Notes: generated by a model not told the origin, from the sequence alone. DNA of 64,000 nucleotides from Undaria pinnatifida (GCA_012845835.1 JABAKD010000007.1:4913358-4977357), one strand, 5' to 3'. Positions 21,716 through 33,240 are shown, counted from the stretch's first letter. Made by a program: numbers and translations.

Positions 21716-23480
21716 GAAATAAGACGGTCATACACTGCAAACACCCAGTGGCTTCCTGTGAGCCCCCTACGGTGTGTAAAAGGTAGACCCTTGCATCGTC
21801 GTACATAGCACGGTCATCGAAAAAGACAACAATTGGATCTCGACCTAAAGAATCAATAACGGCAGGCTCGTTTGCCTAGCGGTTCGTCTACCCGCGGGTC
21901 GCGAAGAGCACCGACAGTCACTACAGCAGAGTGGTGGGTGCGTCTGCTGTGCACGCAATGCAACGCAGTGCACACACACAAGCCGTGCTGGTACATGTTG
22001 TGTGCAGTGCGTGACGCGCGCGGTAAAAATTGGGATGTAAATATAAGAATCGTTTACATATTAGTTCAGAGATAAAACGGATCTTATATTTAAGGTTAAC
22101 GTGGATGCAAATGTAATAACCGGATGGTGTTAATATTATTACAAAAACACACTTACATTTCCGTCTGCATTTCAGATCATACATATTGTACAGCTGGAGT
22201 GCATTTTATTTTTTATAATATTGTACGAAGACCGATGGCAGATCATCTGTTCTGTTAGTATAGTATGGGCCACTGCTAAATATACATTGACTGCTGTGGA
22301 CTGGCAGCATCAGAACCCAGAAAAATTGCATGCGTGTGATTGACATTCCTCCACCCCCACGCTGACCTGTTCTCTGTATCGGGAAGGCAACGAGAAGCCA
22401 GCCGGAGAGTTTTGGGTGCCTCTTCCTCTTCTTGCTCTTCTCCGGTTTGCTTCTTCGCTATTGCTTTAGGCTGATGTTTGCTTGCGCGCATATAAGAAAT
22501 GATCCTACTACTCTGCACCTCTGTGTGGTGATGCTGCGATGAAAGCAATGAACGTCGTGCAGCTGGTGCGGTGCTTGGGCAACAAGAAAGCGTGCACAGC
22601 AGTGCACAACCTTGGGAGCTGTTTTCTCAAAGGGTTTCCATAAAATATAGCGGCATTATTACTCGGTATACTCTATCTTTTTAACGAGATTCCCCCGCCG
22701 GAAGAGCAAGGCCAGCAGTCAAGCAGCCGGCGGCCAGCAGTCAGCACTTACCGCAAACCACGCAAGACGACGAAAACCCTCGAACAACGTTCCAAGCTGT
22801 GTTTTCCCTACTGTGCAGAGACTGCGAACGCCAAGTGATGCGTCGACGGAAAGATCTCGAAACAAATTTTCGAAAGCCAATGCCGTTTTCGTTATCTGTT
22901 GTGCCACCTTGTGTGCTACCTGGTACAGCAGTACCTAGTACACGGTAGGAGCCAGCACAAGCCGGCAACTAGGTAGCCAGCAGCCACAAGCCACCGCCAG
23001 CATCGGAGCAGAAAGTGATGCGAAGAGTCGGTCGCTGTTCGTGAGATCACCTGCACAGAGCCGACCCGGTGGGAGGTGAGAAACGTTTTCCATTCCTCGG
23101 GAGCCAGCGCGCTTTCTCATGTATGCTGTACGGGGCACTCACAGCAAAGATCCCCAGACTCTCACATGTGTACACCCTTCAACCCTCGTCCATTCCAACA
23201 AGTGGTTCGGTTTCTCATATGTAGTTCATATAGCAAGCAACAACAGCGCTGGCGGTAGGCACGTATACACGTATATACGAAGTACTCGCAGTGGGGCTGA
23301 AAATGCCTGGAAAAAACTGGAAACTATGCCACAGGCTTAAAAGTATGCCACAGGCAACAAAACAGCAGTTGCGCCCGTGTTAGTATTTTGAAGTGGTACC
23401 GATCGTGGTTCCGAACGTGCTGCAAAACGAACGAACAACGAGGTCCATCGAGCAAACTATCTGTTCATGAGCAGATTACG
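21716..23480. other. Unassigned stretch
   Basis: No supported gene. AT-rich sequence at 22030-22240 has short direct repeats of ATATAAG/TTTACAT. Small frames at 22276-23340 show no motif. Confidence 0.35.
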
Positions 23481-23555
23481 TACCAGGTCACGCATGCTAC
23501 ACGATAGAGGTAGCACTTTTGGTCTGAAATGGTTTCTGAACTACAGGGCTCCTTC

Positions 23556-24362
23556 GACCGGTGACAATGGAAGGCCAAAAGTTTGAAATTCCTGAAGATC
23601 CCAGCCAAACTTTGCCTGAACGGTCGCCTATGGACCCAATTTATTTGGTGGATTTTTCTTTTTGCAACTTTCCAGAATTCCGAAAAAAAAAGATTTCTCG
23701 CGGCGATCTTGGCCAACATCGGCCTGAGAAATTCTCAAGCAGATCTTGGATTAGTCGCGGCGCAATTCCGCGTTCTGCATACACTCCGGTCGAAGAAATT
23801 AACGACAGCGTCGTGAACTCTGAACGTGGCGAGCTCGTTAGGGGCTCCGACCCGCCCTTGGTGTGCAGCGCTCACTCTACGGCCGGTGATTTGTGGCGGG
23901 CGCCGATCAGGCTTCTGTTAAAAACACATTTGGCGGCTGGTGTGTAGAACACTGAGATAAAAACTCTATCGTTTCCCAACGGGCGAAAAACAGAATTTTG
24001 AGAGGATGGGACGGAACACCACAGGACAACACAAGCAACCTCTCACGCCCTAGGGCATGGATCGAGATGAACTCTTCAGCGCTGTCGCGAACGTTCATGT
24101 GGCCTTGTCCGGAACGAAGAGGAGTGGCCATGGGATGTGTCTGTCGAGATCGAAGGTCAATCGTGTTGGGTGGGCAGGGTTGATCAAGGCGTGATGAAAA
24201 ATAGACAATGTTACCTGTTGGACCAGATGACCACAAAAAGAGCCAAAAAATATATTTTAGCCATTTTCACCCCATAGCGACGTTTTACCCGGAATCTTTC
24301 TGCAAACAACCCCCAAAAAAAAGTTTGCAAACTTTTTGGCCAAACTGTCGGCCTCGCATTGC
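23556..24362 (+). mobile_element. H1 DNA element copy 2, nested in M1
   Basis: It starts GACCGGTGACAATGGAAGGC. The right end GGCCTCGCATTGCATTA is eroded relative to copy 1 at 11034-11850. Across ~800 bp the two copies align in opposite orientation. It sits at a TTA in the M1 body, consistent with a 3-bp TWA target. Confidence 0.7.
23567..23947 (+). CDS. Hypothetical frame carried by H1 copy 2
   Basis: An open frame starting MEGQKFEIPEDP, with [20 protein letters not shown] and [16 protein letters not shown], ending at 23947. It shares these blocks with the frame in H1 copy 1. The function is unknown; it is not a recognisable transposase. Confidence 0.35.
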   Translation: MEGQKFEIPEDPSQTLPERSPMDPIYLVDFSFCNFPEFRKKKISRGDLGQHRPEKFSSRSWISRGAIPRSAYTPVEEINDSVVNSERGELVRGSDPPLVCSAHSTAGDLWRAPIRLLLKTHLAAGV

Positions 24363-25469
24363 ATTACCCCAAAATCGTTGGAAATAGGTCATTTTTTGTG
24401 CACGATTCTCTGTGTGTACCTCGGTGATGGGATTTTCATCCAGTACATTGAAACTTTATTTTTCTCGTGAATTTGGGAGATGTCTCAAGCTCCCAAATTG
24501 AGAAAACCCAGAAAAAAAGCGGTGCACATCTGTCATAGCACGCGTCAGGTATGCATGTGATTATGTGTAACATGTAACATATCACACCCCCTCGGATGAT
24601 TGTCCGATAATGTTTTAATAAGATACAATATAGCTGTGGCTAAAACGAGCGACAGCTGATAGATGTAACTGTCGTCAGACGTGTGCGCCCACGGGCCATT
24701 GGTTCGTGTGATTGCGAGGGGCACCACAGGTGGAATAGCGCCGATGTGACGTTTGGCCCAGCAGAGCCTCAACGGCAGTTGCGTCCTGATCTGCGTTCCC
24801 CCGTCCTACCAAGTAGTGTCTACGGGAGAAATCGGCACACACCCTCTATATCTCTCCTGAGACGACGATTCCCCCCCTGAGTACCCTCTGAACTTGACGA
24901 CAACGTAAAGGGGGAGGTTGGGCGGGGGCGCGTCGTCTGCAAACACCAACTCGACGACTTGGCCTCGAATGCCGTTCACGAGTCCAACTTATTGGTACAG
25001 GTTCTTCGTGAGCATGACCTTGGCTCCCTAAGCTAGGTAGAGGTCCCATTCAAGCCCCTCCGCCGTGTCTGCTGTCGCCCTTCTGGCGTTGGCGCACGGA
25101 CCGAGTTTGGGTCAATCGCCCCCAACGGACGTCTCTCCATGACGACCTACTCTCACCACTAGACAGCAGTAGATACACTCAGCGGTTACACCCCTAGCGG
25201 GCACACACTCTCCATGCCCGCTCTCCGCTGGCCACTATTGTCGCCCGCTGCGCCCGTTGTCTGTGTGCTGCTGTTTTTGCCCGTGTGGTCTGCTGTGTGT
25301 GTGTTTTGTGTGTTTTGTTGCTCCGTGGTGGTCTAGACCTGCAGTCTGAAATCATATGATCCCACACTAAAATCAAGTTTAGTCGAAGACACGCACGCAA
25401 ACTATTTATTTTTCATGGGAGCCTGTATTGCGAGGCCCAGGGGTAGATTAGAAACTCGCTTCGCTCGAA

Positions 25470-25660
25470 AAATATTTTGAGGACGTCAGCCGCGAGTTCG
25501 ACGAATTTCCGGGTCAATACTCATCTTTGCAAGGTGCGTTGTTGGTACTTGTAATATACTATGTGGGTGAGTTTTTCCTTTATGGGAGGGTTCCTATTAT
25601 TCTGTTTTAATATACACCTGGTATATATCTACCAGGTATATTTTATTTTTCTCCACTATA
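25470..25660 (-). repeat. MSID core repeat with extended flank
   Basis: The minus strand matches 230-370 over about 140 bp (GGAGGGGTCCGG-like region, ACTCACCCACATAGTATACT, AAGTACCAACAACGC, GCAAAGATGAGT). It shows that the core belongs to a longer element. Confidence 0.6.
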
Positions 25661-26852
25661 ACGGTTGGTGCTGGTATTTTATAATATTTCTCCCAAACGA
25701 CGGGGGTGGCGCACATATTATAATTCGGACAGATCGCGTGGATATCTCCCCGCAGACACATCGCTCGGTGTTCGCTTTCTCCGCGATGTGGTCGAGAAAA
25801 TCAGTTTACAAACTCGTCCGAGGGAGAGTGATGTCTGTGTGGGCGTCTGGGGACAGACCGCCGGCTCCGGGGAGTGATAATCACGACTACGGGGGCGTTT
25901 AGGAGCCATCCCCGGGTTTCAGATCTTGCATTCCGCATGTTTCTGCGCCGCACCCGTCCTCTCCAGCGCACCAGCCAACTCCCACAGACCAATTTGCAAC
26001 GATAGCGAAGTCCTGCAGCAGTGTGTTTACATCCTAACCCTAGGTGTATATCACGCCTCAAGAACTTGGCAAATTTGGTCGCCGCAGCTCTCATGGCCCT
26101 CGAAACAGACCCCAATAACCTTTTGTGACCCCAACCCAAAGCCGAAACACAAGGCCTGAAAAATAGGGATTTTTCCGACGCTCGAAACAACGCGAGGGGA
26201 GGATCTCCCTGACGACGGAAAACGACCACCCAAGTTTGGATATGTTTTGCGCGTACAGCACGCCTGACAGCTCACGCACCGGCGCAGGCAACGTCAGAGG
26301 TAGCACTTTTCGCCTGTTGTATTTTCTGAATGACGGGGGCACCTAAACCCAAAATCGTCAGAAAAAGGCCATTTTTTTTTGCACTATGACTTTTGTTTTG
26401 GTATGCCCCTGGCACGGGTTTGGTCGAACTTTGAGATTTTCTCCAATTGAGTTCACCCAACATCTGTTTTTTGTGAGAAAAATACAGTTCGTCAATTGAG
26501 GAGCCTCAGGGAACAATGGTGCAAAGGCCTCTATCGTATATTGTGTCCAATGCACGTTATCAAACTCCGGGCCCCGGTTTTTCTCTACAGCACAATAAGG
26601 GCGCGTGGCGGGCATACACAGCATAGAGGTTGATTGTATAAGTATCGCTTCGAAGCATTTTGTCGTGGCGGTAGAAGCGTTTCGAGAGCTTTTCCCGTCG
26701 ACACACCGCTCGGTGTTTTACACCCACCCCGCCGTTTGAAGAAACTATTAGGTTGGCATTTCGCCCGGGGAGGCGTGTTGTCTTCTGTGTTCCACTGCGG
26801 TGCTACACAGTATTAAATAATACAGGACACCTATTACTGCTATGCAATTCGA
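25661..26852. other. Unassigned stretch with M1 relic
   Basis: A reverse, end-less M1 relic lies at 26285-26520 (GTAGCACTTTTCGCCTG, GAATGACGGGGGCACCTAAA, AAAATCGTCAG). Overlapping frames at 25561-25902 are open but unrecognised. Confidence 0.4.
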
Positions 26853-27030
26853 TGCGAGTCGAAGAGGGAAGAAGTAGCTGTAATCTTATCCCGCGATAAA
26901 AAATGAAGGCACGTACCGTAGTGGGGGAGGGGGGAGAATAGCCTGCTTAAGGACCCCAGATCTGAGTTACGCTTATTCGGGAGGAGAAGGAGAAATTAAA
27001 AGTGCGACGACAATAGTAGGGGATGAGCAA
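26853..27030 (+). repeat. Dispersed repeat R5, copy 2
   Basis: GATGCGAGTCGAAGAGGGAA ... CCCGCGATAAAAAATGAAGG ... CACGTACCGTAGTGGGGGAG ... GATCTGAGTTACG. Confidence 0.75.
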
Positions 27031-27476
27031 ATACACATACGATGATAAGAAACGGGATGACAAGAAAAATCAGGCGGATACTCGCAGGAACATGCGAATT
27101 CCCGGAGCCTTTATACCCAAAGTTTTAGTAGTGTGAAACGCACCCTCTCCCGAGTAATTGGAAACCCACCCGTATTTGGTGTCCTGTACCGTAAACTGCA
27201 ACCATTTCCCCGGTCAATCCATGACCAACCATACATCACAATGACCCACGAACCACGAAGAACCATCCAACAGGATGGAGCTGTAAAACAACCATAAAAA
27301 GAAATCGCTCGTAAAGTGTGCGGACGCAAAAACTCCGCAAGTAGTCGCTCCTTCCTATCGGCCAGAACTCACAAACATTGCGCACTACCCCCACTATGCA
27401 GCATGTGAGAGGCGCATAGCAGCATCAAGAATCAATCACGCCAACGAACTCCAACGGTTTTTTTTCTGAGGATAGC

Positions 27477-27582
27477 AGTTCAAGTCGACTGGAAGGTGCA
27501 CGCAAACGTGGGCACGGCGACCGTGCAGGCCAAGGAGGACGAGGACCTATTCGGAATGACGCAAATAACCGCCATGTGTTAA
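27477..27582 (+). CDS. Possible terminal exon of an unknown plus-strand gene
   Basis: A pyrimidine run and acceptor TTTTTTTTCTGAGGATAG| are followed by an open frame AVQVDWKVHANVGTATVQAK, then EDEDLFGMTQITAMC and TAA. The composition is protein-like, unlike the surrounding repeats. No upstream partner exon was found, so this is a lead only. Confidence 0.3.
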
Positions 27583-27789
27583 GGTATTAGTGGGGCATTA
27601 GTCCGTTTTACCACAAGCTAAAGGTTAACCAATAGCTTACCCAAACTAGGCCTTACAGAACTCTCCCCCCCTGAAACGTCGGGATAGCAGGTCGGCCGGA
27701 TATACGGGCAGACCTTTCAACATCCAAGCCGTTCCATTTCCTGGGGATACCAGGGGGAGTATTTTTCAAGTTTGACATGGGAAAAGTCT

Positions 27790-27870
27790 GGAGAAGTTTA
27801 TTATGGCGGATGTGGGGTTTGGACCCACGACCCAAAGGTCCTGCCGACGACGCCACATGTAAAGTTATAG
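27790..27870 (-). other. tRNA-like fragment
   Basis: On the minus strand GTGGGTCCAAACCCCAC forms a perfect 5-bp T stem with a 7-base loop, followed by ATCCGCC. The loop lacks TTCGA and no matching 5' acceptor or anticodon arm could be folded. Confidence 0.25.
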
Positions 27871-28104
27871 GGGGGACACAGGTGCCCCCTGTAGGTCTGC
27901 CAATTGGGCAGGTCCTCGGAGAGTACTCACTTTCTTTTCCTTCGTAGAGGCGTTGCTTTGTTCGATTCCACCAGAGCCCCCGATAGCTTCTGAGATCGGA
28001 GGCGCGTCTTCCGACCTATTCCCTAACTTTCTCGGATATAAAACGCCAACCTTATCATACGAAACCCATCAAAATAATCTCAAATTCGGATAATTACAGG
28101 CCTT

Positions 28105-29060
28105 TCGAGGCCGTATCTTAACACATGGTCCATGCAATTAGTGTCGCAATTCAACTGAGCGCCGCTGGCATGACGGCCCCCTTCGCCTATCGCACCGGCA
28201 AGGTGATAACACGCAGCCTGCTAGGTCGAATCCGAACGGGAAAGTCTTTTGCATCTCTCATGCGTGGTGCACCCAAGTTCAGACAATCACGGGAAAAAAC
28301 AATATAGAGAGGTTTGGGTTCGTCGATGACGGCGAGATTGGTCCACTAGCTTCCGGGCACATGCCGGTGCAGGAAGCACCGGACGCAGCGAGGCACGATG
28401 AGGTCGCTGCTGCTATAAGCAAACCAGGGGCGGTGCAGGAGTACATGGAGACCGCTCCCGCCTTCCCAGCAATGCTGGAAATTGGACGCGGCAAGCTCAC
28501 CGGTGACACCATTAAAATCGACATACAGCAGCATCACATCATATGGTAACCGCCGAATCTCAGGTTGCAACGTGTGGTCAACAAGGCCGACTGCTGTGTA
28601 CGTATCAAAGGAGCGTGCGACCGATCTACGGCAAGGATAGGAGGTATACTCGCATTTCATGTACGGAATGACCGAGGTGAATTGGCACTGATCCACCTGG
28701 AAGGGTTAATTGCTCCCTATCTAGGAGCAAACTCTAGTGTCGGTCGGAGCGCTTCACGAGAAGGGGTGAAGCTCGATCCAATGGCTAAACTTCCTTTTTA
28801 CGCGACGGTAACAGCGCGTTTCCCGTTTCAAGTTTCCCGTTTCAACGCAATGTCCACGGAAGTTCATCCTATGTGTGCTATTGAACGGAAAACATATAAA
28901 TCACCTGACGGCATAGTATCCCACACGGCGCTGAACACTGACTCGGCGCGCCGAAGGATGCTTACCTGTCGACCTGGCGCCTTGAAACATCTAGAGGAGG
29001 AGCTTACAACAAGGACGGATGCTATTTTTGACAGCTCCGGACTCGGAGAGCCGAGTTAGT
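28105..29060 (+). other. Candidate coding region of unknown function
   Basis: One frame without ATG is open for about 130 codons from 28147 to a TAA at 28549, including KVFCISHAWCTQVQTITGKN and GFVDDGEIGPLASGH. A second frame, 28565-29059, is open for 164 codons from ATG. Both have balanced amino-acid composition and no simple repeats. They may be two exons or halves of a frameshifted gene. No domain was recognised. Confidence 0.4.
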
Positions 29061-29394
29061 TCGGGTATTCGTCAGCTGAGCTGCGAAAAGACAAGACGGT
29101 GGACCGCGGAAGCGTGGAGCACGCCCCACATGAGGGAATGAATCAAAACGCTCACGCAGGTACTTTTTTTTTTCACAGGAATGACTACCAAGACAATGCC
29201 CGGAACGTATGGTATTGCACATGCTTTTCCCGACGGGTTGGCCTTCTGAAGGGAGACCCGTGCAGATAGCGGAAGACACAATTTTGTCAACAAAGGACAC
29301 TTCGATGCAAAGGTTTGCGAGCAAGTATCTCTTCCTTGTTTTGAAACAGGTGTGTGACGATGGAGGAGTCTACATTATATGTCTTTTTGGCTGA

Positions 29395-29825
29395 GCACCG
29401 CGGCAGTGTCCACGGACCTCCACGGCATTCCACGGCCGTGTCCACGGCGTTCCACGAACAATCGCGGACACTCCACGGGCTACCGTGGGCTTTCCATGGG
29501 CTTCCACGGACATTCTACGAGCCTCCACGCACTGCCGCGGCAAGTGGCAGAACACCGTGGAGGACCATAGCACTAGCCAATACAATTCCACAGCAATCTC
29601 CAAGGCAAGGTCCACGGCAATCTCCACGGCAGCACCCACGGCAAAAGCCGCGGTCACACAGGGAAACGTCCGCGGACGCACCCACGGCAATGCCCACGGA
29701 CACACCCACGGACACGCTCACGGAAACACCCGCGGACTTGTACATGGAAACGCCCGCGGACATCCACGGATAGGTCCACGGAAACACCCACGGCAAGAAC
29801 CACGGCCATGCCCGCGGACACCGGG
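29395..29825. repeat. CCACGG array, left arm
   Basis: Dozens of CCACGG or CCGCGG hexamers spaced at multiples of three (mostly 9-15 bp), e.g. TCCACGGCAATCTCCACGGC. The spacing keeps frames open on both strands, which explains the Thr/Pro- or His/Gly-rich ORFs here. Confidence 0.85.
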
Positions 29826-29959
29826 TTATTGTGCTTTTCAAAACCAACTAACCCTAACGCCAACCCTAACCCATTCGAATTACCGGTCGAGGTGCCCCCT
29901 AATGACATCACTGGGGTAAAATGGTTGGAAGAGTGTCAGATAACGTGTATCACTACCCG

Positions 29960-30395
29960 AGGGTTGCCGTGGCAATGGCCGCGGACGGCCGTGGATGGCC
30001 GTAGGAAATTTGCTGCATTTGGACGTCCGCGAAAACTGCCGTGGCAATTGCCGCGACTTCCCCGGACTTCCGTGGCGATTGCCGCGCTACCGTGGAAATG
30101 GCCACGGATGGCCGTGGAAATCACTACGGCAGTTCCGCGAAAAATACCGTGGCAATTGACGTGGACTTTTGTGGGTTGCTATGGTTGGTACGACGGAGTT
30201 TGCCACGGACAGAACCGTGGTACGTGCCGTGGCCACAACCGTGGCATTTGCCGTTGATGTGCAATGAGCCTTGGCACTGGCCGTGGAAATGACATGAGCC
30301 GTGGCGCTTGCCGTGGAAACCCGCAGATTCCCCCGGTAGCCCGTGGCAATACCCATGGAAGTCCACGGGAGTTCCGCAGTCATTGCTGCGGACTT
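29960..30395. repeat. CCGTGG array, right arm (inverted relative to left arm)
   Basis: The same hexamer in the opposite sense, e.g. TTGCCGTGGCAATGGCCGCG. With 29395-29825 it forms a large imperfect inverted repeat around a ~135-bp centre that contains AACCCTAACGCCAACCCTAA. Confidence 0.85.
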
Positions 30396-30679
30396 CCGCC
30401 AAGAAGTCAACTAATGTGCATCCGTGTGACGATGGGGCTAATTTACAGCGAAGCCGTGCGGAAGACGGAAGGGGCCGCTCTGCGACAGGAGTCGCGGTGT
30501 ACATGCCAGGAGCAGGAGCACCCCCCGTAGACGAGAGAACAATAGAAGATGGGATGTTTGTGTTGAAATGCAATCTTCCGTGGAACTGGTTTATTCTGGA
30601 GCACTGTTGTTGGAGGCGTGTCTGCTGATACCACACCTCATGTGATAAATTAACCGTTGGCACAAAATCAAAACGATAT

Positions 30680-31048
30680 GCAGTGCGCAAACTAGGGCGA
30701 CGTTGGATTTTTGAGGACAACATGGGTGCCGCATGCGCCTTTTTCGCTGCGGGGGACACTAGCCGCTCGTGCTCGCGAGTGATTCCGTGCTCGGTTGAAA
30801 AGGACCTTGAATGTATTTTTTTCGGGCGCAGCGTATCAACAAGCAATGCCATGGCGATTGTGTGTACCGTGAAAGACCCACGCTACGGTGGGGGAGCCAT
30901 TTGTTTGGAAGTGGGTTGCATTGGCTCGGGGTCACTTTCCTTTGCTATCTTGAGCTTTCGTGCTGTTGATATTTTGGGATGTGAATCCGCAATGGAACGA
31001 TGGGTTACGCTGCGACAAAAAAGAAAAGAAGAAAAAAAACTTGTCTGA
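30680..31048 (+). CDS. Hypothetical 121-aa frame
   Basis: ATG at 30683 to TGA at 31048, with Cys/Gly-rich centre and basic end RQKRKEEKKLV. No motif recognised. An overlapping minus-strand frame is as long, so coding status is uncertain. Confidence 0.2.
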   Translation, partial: AVRKLGRRWIFEDNMGAACAFFAAGDTSRSCSRVIPCSVEKDLECIFFGRSVSTSNAMAIVCTVKDPRYGGGAICLEVGCIGSGSLSFAILSFRAVDILGCESAMERWVTLRQKRKEEKKLV

Positions 31049-31069
31049 CATATATTTCTTGTCCGTGAG

Positions 31070-31250
31070 GTAAAGAGTCACTCGCGCGAGTGGCTCAAAG
31101 CCGGCAGTGAAAATAGGGTATTAGCATGTTTTAACATCCCACATCCCCCCTGTACTGATACCCTACCGTGGCCTTGGTCACATGCTACGATAGAAGTAGC
31201 ACTTTTCGTCTGAAACGGTTTTCTGAATGACGGGACGCCTTAAACCGTGA
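31070..31250. repeat. CTCGCGCGAG-containing repeat and M1 end fragment
   Basis: AGAGTCACTCGCGCGAGTGG ... GTGAAAATAGGGTATTAGCA ... GATACCCTACCGTGGCC recurs in reverse at 34160-34280 and in part at 53255-53440. An M1 end (CATGCTACGATAGAAGTAGC) follows at 31182. Confidence 0.6.
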
Positions 31251-31400
31251 CACATAAAAATGGTGACGACCTCCACCTTCACCCTGTTTCTAGGTCGGCC
31301 GCTTCAAGAAAATAAACCGTGACGCACATGAAAATCGTGACGACCTCCACTCATATCCTGTTTCCAGGTCGGCCGCTTCTAGACGCCCTCGCGTTAATCA
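31240..31400. repeat. Tandem duplication, ~70 bp
   Basis: GTGACGACCTCCACCTTCAC ... GTCGGCCGCTTCAAG is repeated once as GTGACGACCTCCACTCATAT ... GTCGGCCGCTTCTAG, each preceded by AAACCGTGAC. Confidence 0.75.
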
Positions 31401-31779
31401 GAGTAGGTGGGGCCCGCGTAAAATAAAAAGGAAAAGTAACGTCTATCATATATCCGTTGCCAAATGAACACCCAAACATCGAAATGGAATGGGGGGGGGG
31501 GGACTTCAAGTTACCGCGACACCCCACGCACCCGATGGTGGCGGCTCCGTGTCAAGCCTTTACCTGTCGTACATCTCCATGTGCTTCGACGTGTGCTCTC
31601 GCCTCCTGGCCCCCAAACGTGGTCGCCTTAGAAAGAAAATCAAATGAGGGTCTGTCTACTGTTCCTCCGTACGAAGACGGCGAAAAAAGTACCCGTGGAA
31701 AAACCATTGTTCCTCGGCACCATCATGGAAGCATTTATTTATGCTGCATAGAGTGTCATCAAAGGGGAAGTACAAGTGA

Positions 31780-32040
31780 AACTGAAAGTGTCCCCACCAA
31801 CAGTGCCATCACATATAGAGCACCGCTACCTACCCGTAGTGCCACAGCACATCGTGCCAAGTGCCACCGCCCAGAGTGCCACCACATGCAGTGACACTAA
31901 GAAAAAACAAAAGGCGTTAGGGAAGGTGACACCCACCACCGTGCCACTGCCCATGGTGTCACGATACATAGTCTCAGCACCCATAGTGCCAAAGCTCATC
32001 GTTCCACCACACACAGCGCCTCACCACCCATATGGAGAGA
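31780..32040. repeat. AGTGCCAC minisatellite
   Basis: Degenerate ~15-21-bp units such as GTGCCACCGCCCAGAGTGCC and GTGCCAAAGCTCATCGTTCC. Proline/histidine-rich frames here follow from the repeat. Confidence 0.6.
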
Positions 32041-32096
32041 CATGGGTTCGATTAGAAAGAAAACCAAGGGCATTAGGGAAAATATTACCACCCATA

Positions 32097-32360
32097 GACG
32101 CGTGCTACGACAGAGGTGCACCACTGTTTTTTCTGAGGTTCCTCAATTTGGGAGCTCAAGACCTCTCCCAAAAAACTGATACGGTAGGAGAAACGTTAAG
32201 CTGCTACCGGATGAAAAATCCCATATGGCCTAGGTACACGACGAGAATCATGCAAAAACAAATGGTCAATTTTCCGACGATTTGGGGTTAAGGAGCCCCG
32301 AAATTCAGGGACCATTTTCGCCAAAAAAAGGTATACCTCTAGACTATCGTAGCATGCGTC
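32097..32360 (+). mobile_element. M1 MITE, intact copy
   Basis: 264 bp; left end GACGCGTGCTACGACAGAGG, right end CTATCGTAGCATGCGTC; CATA duplicated on both sides (32093-32096, 32361-32364). Confidence 0.85.
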
Positions 32361-32479
32361 CATATGTGTATAGAACGGAAGGGCATACAAGAAAAAACAA
32401 AGTAATCACACGCGGGCGCACGTAGTTCGGTATTAATGCTCACGTGCACGAACGAACGCGCGGTGCGCTTGCTGCAAAA

Positions 32480-33170
32480 GGCAATCGAGTTATCTCCCCG
32501 GCTCAACGGGGAATCGCCCTCTCAATCGAGGGCGCTTGGTCCCTGTATAGTGGGCCTGGGCATTGAGAACGCATCCGTGTTACGCTGGTCTTACCCTCCG
32601 CTCCCACCCACCCCCGCTCTCCTTGGCACGTGATGCCGGTTGAGCGGGGAATCGCTCTCTCAATCGAGCGCGACCAATCCCTGTTCGATGGGAGGAATCT
32701 CCTCCATTACCATGCCGCCCCCCCTCATCAATCGTACCTCCGTCCCTATGCTTCCAGTGGCGACGAAGCCAGGGGTGCTGCCGGGCAAGAAACCCAACTG
32801 GAGATACCGTCGGTACTCTCCAAATCTGCCGGGACAATGTCGAAACCGATCGTTCTATCGCGCTTCTTCTTTCCCCCGAACTGCGGCACAACCCCTCCTT
32901 GAAGTCATTACCTCCCAAGAGTATTTGTGTATTGAATATCGAAGAATTGCCGCAGGGCAAGAAACACAACAAGAGGTTCATCCCTTGCACTACCGGTGCC
33001 CCCCCCCCCCCCGGTCCTGAATAAGCAAGGGGGGCAAGAAACGCAAAAAGAGGCACCATCTGTCTCGATATGCCTGCCTGCGTATTACCGTACCCGCTCG
33101 TTCGACCGAAATTTTTATTTCCCCTTTACCTACTACGGTACAACCCCCCCCCCCTCCCCCCATCCCCCCC
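32480..33170. repeat. Local tandem duplications (GGGCAAGAAAC family)
   Basis: Two units around GGGGAATCGCCCTCTCAATC (32507 and 32647), and three of GGGCAAGAAACNCAA-type (32781, 32957, 33036) each followed by GTTCTATCGC / GTTCGACCG and a C tract. Overlapping 80-160-aa frames on both strands are side effects. Confidence 0.6.
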
Positions 33171-33240
33171 TTTCTTCCTTCCGAGCCTTCTTGTGCCGAA
33201 AGAGTAAGAGGTGCCGCCGAAGGTCGAGACACGCAATATG

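Larger units (their letters stand above)
23489..24546 (-). mobile_element. M1 MITE carrying a nested H1 element
   Basis: The outer element starts CACGCATGCTACACGATAGA and ends CATAGCACGCGTC, flanked by AGGT on both sides (23485-23488 and 24547-24550). The M1 body is in reverse (GGTCTGAAATGG... and GTACCTCGGTGATGGGATTT...). It is split at its GGCTCCTTAA site by the H1 copy at 23556-24362. Confidence 0.75.

Noticed and set aside
25561-25909. Overlapping 113-, 70- and 63-codon frames as a gene
   Set aside because: Three frames on two strands are equally open and none carries a motif; left as unassigned.
29354-30852. Pro/Thr- and His/Gly-rich frames of 140-240 codons on both strands
   Set aside because: The CCACGG spacing in multiples of three keeps all these frames open; no frame is favoured.
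32580-33059. 159-codon minus-strand frame as a gene
   Set aside because: It spans tandem repeats, an opposite-strand frame of similar length exists, and no domain is visible.
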